The notes beneath the pieces are model-generated. The model saw only the letters and a list, made by a program, of their open reading frames with translations, was not told the origin of the DNA and ran no database searches. The position numbers and the translations under genes were made by a program. Source: Halieaceae bacterium UBA4438 (GTDB lineage: Bacteria > Pseudomonadota > Gammaproteobacteria > Pseudomonadales > Halieaceae). Taken from it: a DNA stretch of 16,117 nt. Shown in pieces: positions 7,707 to 15,506 of the stretch (the stretch's first letter is position 1; each line of letters opens with the position of its first letter). The stretch covers positions 10,177 to 26,293 of the forward strand of contig DGPO01000058.1 in NCBI GenBank assembly GCA_002390485.1, read 5' to 3'.

Positions 7707-8722
7707 GCGGCAAGCTCCGTTGGTGTATTGCCGCCCTCAGTACTGCGAATGAGCTCAAAAATAAAGTCCTTGTGATCGCGCAGAAACGCCTCCTGAGCAT
7801 CGGGCGAGGGCAAGGCGTTGAACGACGCCTTGAGCGCTCGGTAGTCGTGGCCTGCTTCGGCCTCTAAAAACCAGTTTACGTGTTTGCGTGCAATCTTATA
7901 CCCCATGATCGCGCCGTGAAACGCATGCAAGCGGCGAACGTGCCGTTTCAGAATATCGAATCGCTCGTCGGTACAGGGCCTAACGGCAACACCTTGAGAC
8001 AACGACTGGGCAATGAGACCGGGTAACCAGAGCCGACCTTGCGCGGCTCGTCCAACCATGACCCCGGTTGCACCCGTATGATCAAGGACCTGGCGGGCTT
8101 TCTCGGGCGAATCAATATCGCCATTGGCCAGTACTGGAATATCGACGGCCTGTACGATCTGTCGCAGTGTCTCGTATTCGGCGGCACCGTTAAATTTATC
8201 TGCTCGAGTACGGCCATGCACGGTCAGCATTGCAATGCCGCAATCTTGAGCGATCTCGGCAATTTCTACGCCATTGCGGTGTGCTTGAGAGATCCCAGTG
8301 CGTATTTTTAGCGTTACCGGTACGCTCACTGCGTTAATCGTCGCTTCAAGAATATTCCTGACAAGTGCGGGATCGGCAAGAAGAGCAGACCCTGCCGCTT
8401 TCTTGCAGACCTTTTTGGCCGGGCAGCCCATGTTGATATCAATGACTTGTGCGCCTTGATCGACGTTGTACCGGGCTGCTTGTGCCAGAACGTCAGGGTT
8501 GTTTCCCACCAGCTGTATCGAGTGCAGTCCTGCGGCTTTCGAGTGCTGCGCGCGTGAGGATGATTTGCGCGACGAAGCCAATGACAGATCGGCGCTCATC
8601 ATTTCACCAACCGCCACGTCAGCCCCGTACTCAACGGCAAGTTGGCGCATGGGTAAGTCTGTCACACCCGCCATGGGTGCTAAAAAAACTGGAGTCTCTC
8701 GTGAAAAGGAGCCAAGTTGCAT
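7703..8722 (-). CDS. dusB: tRNA-dihydrouridine synthase B
   Basis: DusB uses FMN and NADPH to reduce uridine to dihydrouridine in the tRNA D-loop. The 339-residue protein has the usual length, with a TIM barrel carrying APMAGVTDLPMRQLA (15-29), NMGCPAKKV with the catalytic Cys100, TLKIRTG (137-143, Lys139), TVHGRTR (167-173, His169), VLANGDI (197-203) and GVMVGRAAQG (220-229, phosphate binding). The helical tail has MGYKIARKHVNWF (273-285). The B subtype is supported by coupling to fis, seen in E. coli and many relatives. It is the first gene of the leftward dusB-fis-purH-purD-coq7 run and diverges from aroQ. Confidence 0.95.
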   Translation of the reverse strand: MQLGSFSRETPVFLAPMAGVTDLPMRQLAVEYGADVAVGEMMSADLSLASSRKSSSRAQHSKAAGLHSIQLVGNNPDVLAQAARYNVDQGAQVIDINMGCPAKKVCKKAAGSALLADPALVRNILEATINAVSVPVTLKIRTGISQAHRNGVEIAEIAQDCGIAMLTVHGRTRADKFNGAAEYETLRQIVQAVDIPVLANGDIDSPEKARQVLDHTGATGVMVGRAAQGRLWLPGLIAQSLSQGVAVRPCTDERFDILKRHVRRLHAFHGAIMGYKIARKHVNWFLEAEAGHDYRALKASFNALPSPDAQEAFLRDHKDFIFELIRSTEGGNTPTELAA

Positions 8723-8752
8723 GCGTGCGGCGCTTACGATCGGAAAGTGCCT

Positions 8753-8781
8753 AGTGTAAAGAAGCTGGCGTCAGTGTTGAA
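8753..8781 (-). promoter_or_regulatory. Candidate promoter for the dusB-fis-purH-purD-coq7 run
   Basis: Read on the minus strand, TTCAAC (8781-8776) and TACACT (8758-8753) are separated by 17 bases. The -35 matches the consensus at only three positions and the -10 at four. A start near 8746 would give a dusB leader of about 24 bases. It is the best-spaced pair I found upstream of dusB, but the match is modest. Confidence 0.3.
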
Positions 8782-8894
8782 GTCTGGCGTTTGGGTAGTT
8801 TTAGGCGGCTACCGCATGACTGCGGGTCTTAGTGGTCATTAAAGCCAGCAAAAATCTCCTAACTTCGGTAAAAAACTACAGATTGGTCGTCTTT

Positions 8895-8916
8895 GGGTGA
8901 AATCGGTAGACACCGA
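8895..8916 (+). ncRNA. tRNA-Leu D-arm-like element in the aroQ leader (not a full tRNA)
   Basis: The 17 bases GTGAAATCGGTAGACAC (8897-8913) match the D-arm of many bacterial leucine tRNAs. The element can form GGTG/CACC (8896-8899 with 8911-8914), as in the tRNA, or instead TCGGT-AGAC-ACCGA (8903-8916). No acceptor stem, anticodon arm or T-arm (GGTTCGA) follows, so this is at most a partial mimic or relic in the leader of aroQ. Confidence 0.25.
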
Positions 8917-8967
8917 ACGGGCGCTCGTAGAGACTCAAGGGCTGTTTATTTTTTAAGTGGTGTCTTT

Positions 8968-9405
8968 ATGGCCGACATCTTGGTGTTACACGGGCCTAAC
9001 CTAAATCTGCTGGGTACTCGCGAGCCCGAGGTCTACGGGCGTGAAGGCCTAGAGACGATTAATACGCGGCTTGAGGCATTGGCGCTCCAGGCTGCGTGTT
9101 CATTGAAGGCGTTTCAAAGTAATTCTGAGGCCGCATTGATTGATGCGGTTCATGCAGCACGGCTGGAGGACACGCGCGGGATCATTATTAATCCTGCGGG
9201 ACTGACGCACACCAGCGTTTCTTTGCGCGATGCGCTAGCTGGGGTCGCTATACCCTTTGTCGAAGTGCATCTGTCAAACGTTTATTCGCGCGAACCCTTC
9301 AGACACCATAGTTTTTTCTCTGATCTTGCTGTGGGCGTTATTTCTGGATTTGGCAGTGCTGGATATGACCACGCGCTGCACTTTTTACTGAACCAAAATC
9401 AATGA
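8968..9405 (+). CDS. aroQ: Type II 3-dehydroquinate dehydratase
   Basis: AroQ dehydrates 3-dehydroquinate to 3-dehydroshikimate in the shikimate pathway, as a dodecamer with a flavodoxin-like fold. The 145-residue protein has the typical length. [17 protein letters not shown] (8-24) carries the flexible lid with the catalytic Arg18 and Tyr23; FQSNSE (49-54), NPAGLTHTS (75-83, with Asn75 and His81), EVHLSN (99-104, with His101) and [10 protein letters not shown] (108-117, with Arg112) complete the site. The ATG at 8968 is chosen by homology although its ribosome site (GGTG, 5 bases away) is weak; the frame opens at a TTG at 8893, but those 25 extra residues are unlike the family. It heads aroQ-accB-accC-prmA, a well-known order. 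Confidence 0.95.
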   Translation: MADILVLHGPNLNLLGTREPEVYGREGLETINTRLEALALQAACSLKAFQSNSEAALIDAVHAARLEDTRGIIINPAGLTHTSVSLRDALAGVAIPFVEVHLSNVYSREPFRHHSFFSDLAVGVISGFGSAGYDHALHFLLNQNQ

Positions 9406-9440
9406 ATCGAGTAACAATAAAGTATTGAAAAGGTGACCTT

Positions 9441-9896
9441 ATGGATATTCGTAAAGTAAAAAAATTAATTGAGCTGCTGGAGGCCTCCAGTGTCGACGAG
9501 ATTGAGATTAAGGAAGGTGAAGAGTCGGTCCGGATCAGTCGCAATAAAGGCATGACAATGGCGGCGCCGATGGCTGCGCCTTTAATGCCAGCACCCATGG
9601 CCCCTGCGCCAGCAGCGCAAGTTGCAGCGCCTGCTGCCCCGGAAGTGGGCTCAGCGAGCAGCGCCAATGCCGTGAAGTCACCTATGGTTGGCACGTTCTA
9701 TCGCTCGCCAGGGCCCGAGGCGGCGGCGTTTGTCGAGGTGGGTCAAAGCGTGCGCGCCGGCGATGTCCTTTGCATTGTCGAGGCAATGAAAATGATGAAC
9801 CAGATCGAGGCAGACCACGCGGGAACGGTTACGGCCATCCATGCTGAGAATGGTGAGCCGGTTGAATTTGACCAGCCGCTAATCACTGTTGAATAA
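9441..9896 (+). CDS. accB: Biotin carboxyl carrier protein of acetyl-CoA carboxylase
   Basis: AccB carries the carboxybiotin between the biotin carboxylase AccC and the carboxyltransferase AccAD in the first step of fatty acid synthesis. The 151 residues comprise an N-terminal helix domain (1-35), an Ala/Pro/Met-rich flexible linker (about 38-70), and the biotinyl domain (79-151). The biotinylation motif VEAMKMMN places biotin on Lys117. [11 protein letters not shown] (80-90) contains the bacterial thumb-region start. A strong AAGGTGA ribosome site precedes the ATG. aroQ ends 35 bases upstream and accC begins 31 bases downstream. A run of seven A at codons 6-8 is noted but not assigned a function. 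Confidence 0.97.
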   Translation: MDIRKVKKLIELLEASSVDEIEIKEGEESVRISRNKGMTMAAPMAAPLMPAPMAPAPAAQVAAPAAPEVGSASSANAVKSPMVGTFYRSPGPEAAAFVEVGQSVRAGDVLCIVEAMKMMNQIEADHAGTVTAIHAENGEPVEFDQPLITVE

Positions 9897-9927
9897 GCGC
9901 CCCCGTCTCGGTTAAGGATAAACGCTC

Positions 9928-11274
9928 ATGTTGAAAAAGGTACTCATTGCAAACCGCGGTGAGATTGCACTGCGCATTTTGCGCGCCTGTCGGGAGTTGG
10001 ATATTCCGACGGTTGCCGTGCACTCCACTGCAGACAGTCATCTAAAACACGTGCGACTTGCCGACGAGGCCGTGTGTATTGGACCGGCGCAATCGACCCA
10101 AAGTTACCTTCAAGCGCCTGCGATCTTAAGCGCTGCGGAAGTGACAGGTGCCGACGGTATACACCCCGGTTATGGTTTTTTGTCGGAGAATGCGGACTTT
10201 GCAGAGCAAGTAGAGCGCAGCGGTTTTAAGTTTATCGGCCCTCGGTCTGAGACCATTCGACTGATGGGCGATAAAGTGTCCGCAAAGCACCAGATGCGAC
10301 GGTCAGGGGTCCCCACCGTTCCGGGTTCTGAAGGTGCGTTACCGGATGATCCCGAGGAAGTGCTGCGAATTGCCAGAGATATTGGCTATCCAGTGATCGT
10401 AAAGGCGGCAGCAGGCGGCGGCGGCCGTGGGATGAGAGTGGTGCACAACGAAGAAGTGTTGCTGTCATCCATTGAGGTTACGCAATCTGAGGCCGCAGCC
10501 GCGTTTGGCTCGCCCGTCGTCTACATGGAGAAGTTTTTGCAGCGGCCGCGACACGTCGAGATACAGATTCTTGCGGATGGACAAGGCCACGCGGTGCACT
10601 TGGGTGATCGAGATTGCTCGCTGCAACGGCGTCACCAAAAAATTATCGAAGAGGCGCCGGCGCCTGGTATTCCCCAAGCATTGCGAGAGGAAGTGGGTCA
10701 CGCCTGTGTACAGGCTTGTATCGATATGGGCTACACCGGCGCAGGCACGTTCGAGTTTCTCTATGAGGATGGGCAGTTTTTCTTTATCGAAATGAATACG
10801 CGTATTCAGGTGGAACATCCGGTCACGGAGATGATTACTGGGATTGATATCGTCAAGCAGCAACTCCTTATTGCCGGCGGCCAGCCATTATCGATCACGC
10901 AAAACGATGTCAGTTTTAACGGGCATTCGGTGGAGTGTCGAATCAATGCGGAGGACCCACGCACGTTTATGCCGTCTCCGGGCGTCATTAAGGCATTCCA
11001 CGCGCCCGGCGGTCACGGGGTTCGCGTCGATTCTCATATTTACAGTGGTTACGCGGTCCCGCCGCACTATGACAGCTTGATTGGTAAGCTCATCACGCAC
11101 GGTGACACCCGTGAAATTGCGCTCAAGAAGATGCGACAGGCGCTCGATGAGTTCGTGGTTGAGGGTATTAGAACGAACTCTGCCTTACACCGTGAGTTAG
11201 TTGTAGATCCATCATTTGTCGCGGGTGGAGTTAGTATTCACTATCTCGAGAGTAAGCTGGAACACGAGCATTGA
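9928..11274 (+). CDS. accC: Biotin carboxylase subunit of acetyl-CoA carboxylase
   Basis: AccC uses ATP and bicarbonate to carboxylate biotin on AccB. It is an ATP-grasp enzyme of 448 residues, close to the 449 of E. coli. The active-site residues fall at the same numbers as in E. coli: Lys116, Lys159, Glu201, Lys238, Glu276, Glu288, Asn290, Arg292, Glu296 and Arg338, all present. The glycine-rich ATP loop [10 protein letters not shown] (161-170) and [14 protein letters not shown] (288-301) are unmistakable. The stop overlaps the prmA TTG start (TTGA), so translation of prmA is probably coupled to accC. Confidence 0.98.
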   Translation: MLKKVLIANRGEIALRILRACRELDIPTVAVHSTADSHLKHVRLADEAVCIGPAQSTQSYLQAPAILSAAEVTGADGIHPGYGFLSENADFAEQVERSGFKFIGPRSETIRLMGDKVSAKHQMRRSGVPTVPGSEGALPDDPEEVLRIARDIGYPVIVKAAAGGGGRGMRVVHNEEVLLSSIEVTQSEAAAAFGSPVVYMEKFLQRPRHVEIQILADGQGHAVHLGDRDCSLQRRHQKIIEEAPAPGIPQALREEVGHACVQACIDMGYTGAGTFEFLYEDGQFFFIEMNTRIQVEHPVTEMITGIDIVKQQLLIAGGQPLSITQNDVSFNGHSVECRINAEDPRTFMPSPGVIKAFHAPGGHGVRVDSHIYSGYAVPPHYDSLIGKLITHGDTREIALKKMRQALDEFVVEGIRTNSALHRELVVDPSFVAGGVSIHYLESKLEHEH

Positions 11275-12170
11275 GTTCAACTGACTGGCAAGAGTGGGCG
11301 TTAGAAACGCACTCGCCGCTGGTTGAATCACTCGAGGAATGGCTCTTTGATCACGGCGCGTTAGCAGTGTCGCTTGAGGATAATGCAAACGAGCCGTTAC
11401 TTGAGCCAGGGCCGGGCGAAACACCACTTTGGCAAAATGTTGTGCTGAAAGCCTTGTTCGCAGGCGACGCTGACCTTTCGTCGATCAAAGCGGTCCTGCC
11501 TCGCACCTTGTTGGCGGAAAACTCCAAGAGCGAGGTCTCGCGGCTTGAGGACCGAGAGTGGACGCGAGTGTGGATGGATGATTTTGCGCCCATTCAAATG
11601 GGACCTCGCCTGTGGGTCTGCCCCAGTTGGGCCGTGCCGCCTGATGAAGCCTTGGTTAATGTCATGCTGGACCCAGGGCTTGCCTTCGGCACCGGCACGC
11701 ATGCCACCACTGCCATGTGCCTCGGTGCGTTAGACGCGGCAGTGAGTGGGGGCGAGTCAGTGGTCGACTATGGTTGCGGATCGGGTATTTTGGCGATTGC
11801 GGCGCTGAAGTTGGGCGCATCCAAAGCCTTGGGTGTCGATAATGACCCGCAGGCGCTGGCTGCCAGTCGAGACAACGCGGCGCGAAATCAGATTAGTACG
11901 GATCAATTTGATGTGGTGATGCCTGAGGACGACATGCTTTTGGCGTGGTCGAACACCGCGAGTGTTGTGGTTGCTAATATCTTGGCAGGCCCACTGCTGT
12001 CGCTGGCGCACGATCTCATTGAACTGACGGCGCCGGGGGGGAGACTGCTGCTGACAGGGGTGTTGGAGGAGCAGGCTGCGAAATTGATCGAGCACTACGA
12101 GCATGTGAGCTTGGACGTGATCGATCGGCGCGACGGTTGGGTACTGCTCTCGGGTGTAAAGCCGGCCTAA
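11271..12170 (+). CDS. prmA: Ribosomal protein L11 methyltransferase, TTG start
   Basis: PrmA uses S-adenosylmethionine to trimethylate several amino groups of ribosomal protein L11. The 299-residue protein has an N-terminal L11-recognition domain (about 1-70) and a Rossmann-type methyltransferase with [11 protein letters not shown] (134-144), the SAM loop [18 protein letters not shown] (166-183), GVDNDPQA (188-195) and ANILAGPL (235-242). The only usable start is TTG at 11271, which overlaps the accC stop as TTGA; a stop lies in frame six codons upstream and the next in-frame ATG is far into the gene. Starting there gives an N-terminus (DWQEW) aligned with the family's PW..L. The TAA overlaps the stop of the convergent DUF2333 gene by 4 bases. 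Confidence 0.95.
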   Translation: MSSTDWQEWALETHSPLVESLEEWLFDHGALAVSLEDNANEPLLEPGPGETPLWQNVVLKALFAGDADLSSIKAVLPRTLLAENSKSEVSRLEDREWTRVWMDDFAPIQMGPRLWVCPSWAVPPDEALVNVMLDPGLAFGTGTHATTAMCLGALDAAVSGGESVVDYGCGSGILAIAALKLGASKALGVDNDPQALAASRDNAARNQISTDQFDVVMPEDDMLLAWSNTASVVVANILAGPLLSLAHDLIELTAPGGRLLLTGVLEEQAAKLIEHYEHVSLDVIDRRDGWVLLSGVKPA

Positions 12171-13234
12171 CCCTGCGCCAATAGCTCTCTGAGGTCGATC
12201 AGTGCGGCGTTTGCGCGGGAAAGATAACTCGCCATGACCAGGGAGTGATTGGCCCAAATCCCGAAGCCTGACCCGTTGAGAATGACAGGACTCCAGACCG
12301 TTTGTTGGGTCGTTTCGAGCTCACGAATAATCTGACGGAGGCTGACAGCCGCATTTTTTTGTGCGAGAACCTCAGCAAAGTCGACCTCAGCCGCTTTCAA
12401 GTAGTGGATCAGTGCAAAGGCTGCACCGCGTGATTCGAAGTAGACATTATCCACCTCGTGCCACGGTGTTTTTACAATAAATTCGCTCGTTTCACGCGTT
12501 GACTGCGTCGCTGCTGTATCACCCGCTAAGTCAGTATTAGCACGGCGCTGTCCAACGCTGGCCGACAGTCTTTGAGACAAACTGCCAAGACGCTTTTCAA
12601 CCATGCCCAACCAAAAACTCAGGTTGTCGGCACGCGCATAGAATTGAGCACCATCTTCACCTTGCTTTGGAAGTCGATTGAGGTAGGCCTCCAAGTACCG
12701 GCGTGCGTCGCGATATTGTGACTCAGTAGACGGGAGTACCCAGCTCGAGTTCTGGAAGTTGATTCGTGGCTCTGCCAACGTCAGGTCGACATCTTCTTGG
12801 GACTGGGACTGCGAGCGACTTAATACTTCGCGGAGGGCTCGCGCCAAGTCGCGAGACTGAATCAAAGCGCCGTATTCCCAGCTGGGCATGTTGTCTAAAA
12901 AAGCCCCGGGTGGCACAACATCATTGCTGATGTATCCCCCCTTTTTTTCAAGTAAAAGGCGCGTTACCTCTAAAAGGGCCGATGTGGTGGCGGTGCCTGT
13001 GACGAGTGATTGATTAGGTTGGAGGTAGGCGGCTCGATTTTCAACCACATCGAAAGCGGCTGGTGGCCAGCTCCAGTAAACGCCAAGGCCTATTACCACG
13101 AGCGCGTAAGCGGCGAAGACCCCGGTAACAGCCCGTCGCCCACCCTTACTGCGCAACAGACTCAGTGAGTCACCTGCGGGAAGAAATCCGCGAACGCTTG
13201 CTAGCGCCTGTGAAAAACGAGTTCTGAGTGTCAT
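12167..13234 (-). CDS. DUF2333 family membrane-anchored protein
   Basis: This 355-residue protein matches my memory of the DUF2333 family, whose function is unknown. One membrane segment is predicted near the N-terminus (about residues 36-56, AYALVVIGLGVYWSW), preceded by a basic stretch, so most of the protein probably lies in the periplasm. The family-typical block LEKKGGYISNDVVPPGAFLDNMPSWEYG occupies about 95-122. Residues 140-145 form a Ser/Gln repeat. It is the last gene of the leftward run behind the copper chaperone, 33 bases away, and its stop shares CTAA with prmA. A slippery-site-like A7G6 run falls at codons 96-100 (12936-12948). Function cannot be assigned from this context. Confidence 0.85.
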   Translation of the reverse strand: MTLRTRFSQALASVRGFLPAGDSLSLLRSKGGRRAVTGVFAAYALVVIGLGVYWSWPPAAFDVVENRAAYLQPNQSLVTGTATTSALLEVTRLLLEKKGGYISNDVVPPGAFLDNMPSWEYGALIQSRDLARALREVLSRSQSQSQEDVDLTLAEPRINFQNSSWVLPSTESQYRDARRYLEAYLNRLPKQGEDGAQFYARADNLSFWLGMVEKRLGSLSQRLSASVGQRRANTDLAGDTAATQSTRETSEFIVKTPWHEVDNVYFESRGAAFALIHYLKAAEVDFAEVLAQKNAAVSLRQIIRELETTQQTVWSPVILNGSGFGIWANHSLVMASYLSRANAALIDLRELLAQG

Positions 13235-13267
13235 TTAATACCGATTCCTCTTGCGACAGTGGCCACC

Positions 13268-13714
13268 TTAATGGTGCTTCATCGACGCGCGATGTTTGGT
13301 GACAGAGAATTCATTGCACACAGGCTCATTGTTCTCCAGCGTAAAGCAGATGTCGACGCTTTGCGCGTCGGTGAGAGGCTCACTGAGCTTCATCAACATG
13401 ATATGCATGCCGCCCGGCGCGAGATGAGTACGCTCTCCGGCGTTAAGCGTCAGCCGTTGCACCGGCCGCATTGTTGCGCGATCCCGGTTAGTGAGCGTTT
13501 CGTGAACTGACGTGTGTGCGGTAACGTCACTCGTGACACCCGTGATGACCAAGGTTGCGTTACTCGTGTTTTGCAGTGTGGCGTAGGCCGCGGTCATCAT
13601 TTTCCCAGGGGGTGTCGCACGTACCCACGCATCAGAAACCGACAGATCGGCTGCCCATATTTGGGGGCTTAGCACCAAAACCGACGTTAAAAGAAACAGG
13701 GTTTGCCTGCGCAT
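13268..13714 (-). CDS. Periplasmic copper chaperone, PCuAC family
   Basis: PCuAC proteins bind Cu(I) in the periplasm and deliver it to cytochrome oxidase, including the CuA site of subunit II. The metal-binding signature H-x10-M-x21-H-x-M is exact: His71, Met82, His104 and Met106. A signal peptide of about 21 residues ends at IWA/ADLSV. I start at the ATG at 13714, with GAGG close upstream and a standard signal sequence; an ATG 12 bases earlier is possible, while the ATG at 13780 would overlap dsbD and put 22 polar residues ahead of the signal peptide. Unusual additions are a C-terminal CFTLENNEPVC pair (Cys123, Cys133) and a His/Met tail (141-148). It lies 49 bases after dsbD. Confidence 0.88.
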   Translation of the reverse strand: MRRQTLFLLTSVLVLSPQIWAADLSVSDAWVRATPPGKMMTAAYATLQNTSNATLVITGVTSDVTAHTSVHETLTNRDRATMRPVQRLTLNAGERTHLAPGGMHIMLMKLSEPLTDAQSVDICFTLENNEPVCNEFSVTKHRASMKHH

Positions 13715-13763
13715 GGTACGCCTCATGTATTGCCTAATGTTTACGGTTAAAAAGATGGGGTGC

Positions 13764-15497
13764 TCATCGTGCATTTTCAATGGCGCTCAACACGATATCT
13801 CGGGTTAACAACTGTGGGAGAATAATGGGTTCGCTGCCTTTTCCCCGCGGGTACATGACATAAAGAGGGATACCGCTTCTGCCGTGCGATTTCACAAAGG
13901 CGCCGATGTCGGCATCGTAGTCTGTCCAGTCTGCAATCATGTAGGAAATGTCAGCACTGATAAATGCCTGCTCTACTTCGGTCGTGAACAGCACGGCGGC
14001 CTCGTTAGCCAGGCACGTGATGCACCAGTCTGCAGTCACATCCACGAAAATAGGGTCACCACGGTTCAGGTGGTCGTCTAGAGCAGCTGCGGACCAGGCA
14101 ATTTGTCCGTCAGCAAGCGCGCGCGACGAAGTGGTTGGGTCCGATGTGTTTGTTGTAGGGATGGCCAATGCTATTGCGCCGAGGAGCAGCAAAACAGCGG
14201 CGACCTTTCTGATGAGGCTCTGGCCGTACAGGTAGGCCGCAAGAGCGACCAATACCAGTCCTGCGAGTGCCATTGCCATCGTGTTAACACCGCTTTGATT
14301 GCCAGCCACCCAAAGAAGCCAAACGGCGGTGAGGTAGAGCGGAAACGCCAGAATGTTCTTTGCTGTGTCCATCCACGCGCCGGGTTTGGGCAGCAACTTG
14401 ACCATGGCGTTACTGTAGCTCAGTAGCACCATAGGGAAAGCCATGCCGGCGCCGAGTGCTGCGAAAACAAGCAATGTAATCGCGATTGGCTGCGTCAAGG
14501 CATAGCCCAGTGCGCTACCCATAAATGGCGCTGTGCAGGGGCTGGCAACCACCACGGCGAGAACGCCTGTAAAAAAACTACCCGTGTCACCCTCACGCTC
14601 GGTCAGCGATTGCCCCATATTCATCATCGATGTGCCGAAGTGAATAAGGCCGTTAAGACTCAGTCCCATCACGGTAAAGAGGTAGGCAAGCGCAATCACA
14701 AATCCCGTATTTTGTAACTGAAAGCCCCATCCTATGAGCTTCCCCGTTTGTTGTATGGCGACTAAAACGCTCGCAATCGCAACGAAGCTTATGACCACTC
14801 CGGCGGCGTACACGAGGCTTGCTCGGCGATGCGTTTGCGCACTCCCGCGTGTGAAGCTCAGCGCTTTGAGGGAAAGAATGGGGAACACGCAGGGCATAAT
14901 ATTGAGGATCACCCCGCCTAAAAAAGCGAAGACGATGGCGGCTATTAGGCTGGGTTCAGTCGCGTTCGAGTTTGTGTCTGGCGTTGAGCGGCTGGTAAGC
15001 GGTTCAAGAGTGCCTGGACGAATGTCTCCCGAGTCCATGTGCCAGAGAAACGATTTGGTCTCCGGTGGGTAGCAAAGCCCGGCATCGGCACACCCCTGAT
15101 AGGTGATCTTGAGCTCAATCAGTTCGGCGCGTTCGGCTAGGCTGAGGGTGGCATCGAGTGCACCGTAGTACACCTCGACATCACCAAAAAACTCATCCGT
15201 CTTTGCAAGTCCTGGTGCAATCGCCAGCTGCGTATCAATCGGTCCTTGCATGGAGCGCGCACGTGCCTTGAACGCGTGACGATACAAGTAGTACTCCGGT
15301 GCAATGACCCACTGCAGAAGCACCTGCTGATCACCATCAGCAACCATATCTAGGCGGTAGGCGTCATCGACCGGAAGAAATTGTGTCTGCTGTTGCGTGT
15401 AGGCGGACAGCGCGTTTTGCCCTAGCGCTGCCAAGGGTAACCACGCAAGCGTGACAAGAAGCAGTCGACTAACGATTGTTGATCTTGAGCGTTTCAT
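13764..15497 (-). CDS. dsbD: Thiol:disulfide interchange protein DsbD
   Basis: DsbD moves electrons from cytoplasmic thioredoxin across the inner membrane to periplasmic thiol proteins, such as those of disulfide isomerisation, cytochrome c maturation and copper handling. The 577-residue protein has all three domains and cysteine pairs: a signal peptide (1-26), an N-terminal immunoglobulin-like domain with Cys136 and Cys142 (YQGCADAGLCYP), an eight-helix membrane domain with Cys203 (NIMPCVFP) and Cys321 (ASPCTAPF), and a C-terminal thioredoxin domain with CITC (Cys492, Cys495) and a cis-proline after Gly542 (GIP, Pro544). A GGAAAG ribosome site precedes the ATG. It sits 9 bases after the pentapeptide gene and upstream of the copper chaperone, which suggests shared periplasmic redox or copper work. 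Confidence 0.94.
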   Translation of the reverse strand: MKRSRSTIVSRLLLVTLAWLPLAALGQNALSAYTQQQTQFLPVDDAYRLDMVADGDQQVLLQWVIAPEYYLYRHAFKARARSMQGPIDTQLAIAPGLAKTDEFFGDVEVYYGALDATLSLAERAELIELKITYQGCADAGLCYPPETKSFLWHMDSGDIRPGTLEPLTSRSTPDTNSNATEPSLIAAIVFAFLGGVILNIMPCVFPILSLKALSFTRGSAQTHRRASLVYAAGVVISFVAIASVLVAIQQTGKLIGWGFQLQNTGFVIALAYLFTVMGLSLNGLIHFGTSMMNMGQSLTEREGDTGSFFTGVLAVVVASPCTAPFMGSALGYALTQPIAITLLVFAALGAGMAFPMVLLSYSNAMVKLLPKPGAWMDTAKNILAFPLYLTAVWLLWVAGNQSGVNTMAMALAGLVLVALAAYLYGQSLIRKVAAVLLLLGAIALAIPTTNTSDPTTSSRALADGQIAWSAAALDDHLNRGDPIFVDVTADWCITCLANEAAVLFTTEVEQAFISADISYMIADWTDYDADIGAFVKSHGRSGIPLYVMYPRGKGSEPIILPQLLTRDIVLSAIENAR

Positions 15498-15506
15498 CCA
15501 CTTTCC

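Larger units (their letters stand above)
8723..8967. other. Divergent dusB/aroQ intergenic region
   Basis: This is the longest stretch without a gene. It must hold the promoters of both the leftward purine run and the rightward aroQ-acc run. It contains a perfect hairpin CCGCA-TGAC-TGCGG (8812-8825), two direct copies of CTGGCGT 19 bases apart (8765-8771 and 8784-8790), an inverted GCTGGC/GCCAGC pair (8764-8769 and 8844-8849), and near the aroQ end a tRNA-Leu D-arm-like segment (8897-8913). No convincing sigma70 promoter for aroQ was found by eye. A run of T and A at 8944-8956 lies just before the weak aroQ ribosome site. Confidence 0.7.

Noticed and set aside
8927..8936. GTAGAGACTC resembling the R element of group I introns
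   Set aside because: Ten bases only; the leader is too short to contain the P3-P7 core and no splice sites or other conserved elements are present.
8893..8967. 25-residue N-terminal extension of AroQ from a TTG at 8893
   Set aside because: The extra residues are not found in type II dehydroquinases and the family start matches the ATG at 8968.
9456..9464. A AAA AAA run in accB codons 6-8
   Set aside because: It is a Val-Lys-Lys coding coincidence without a clear stimulatory hairpin.
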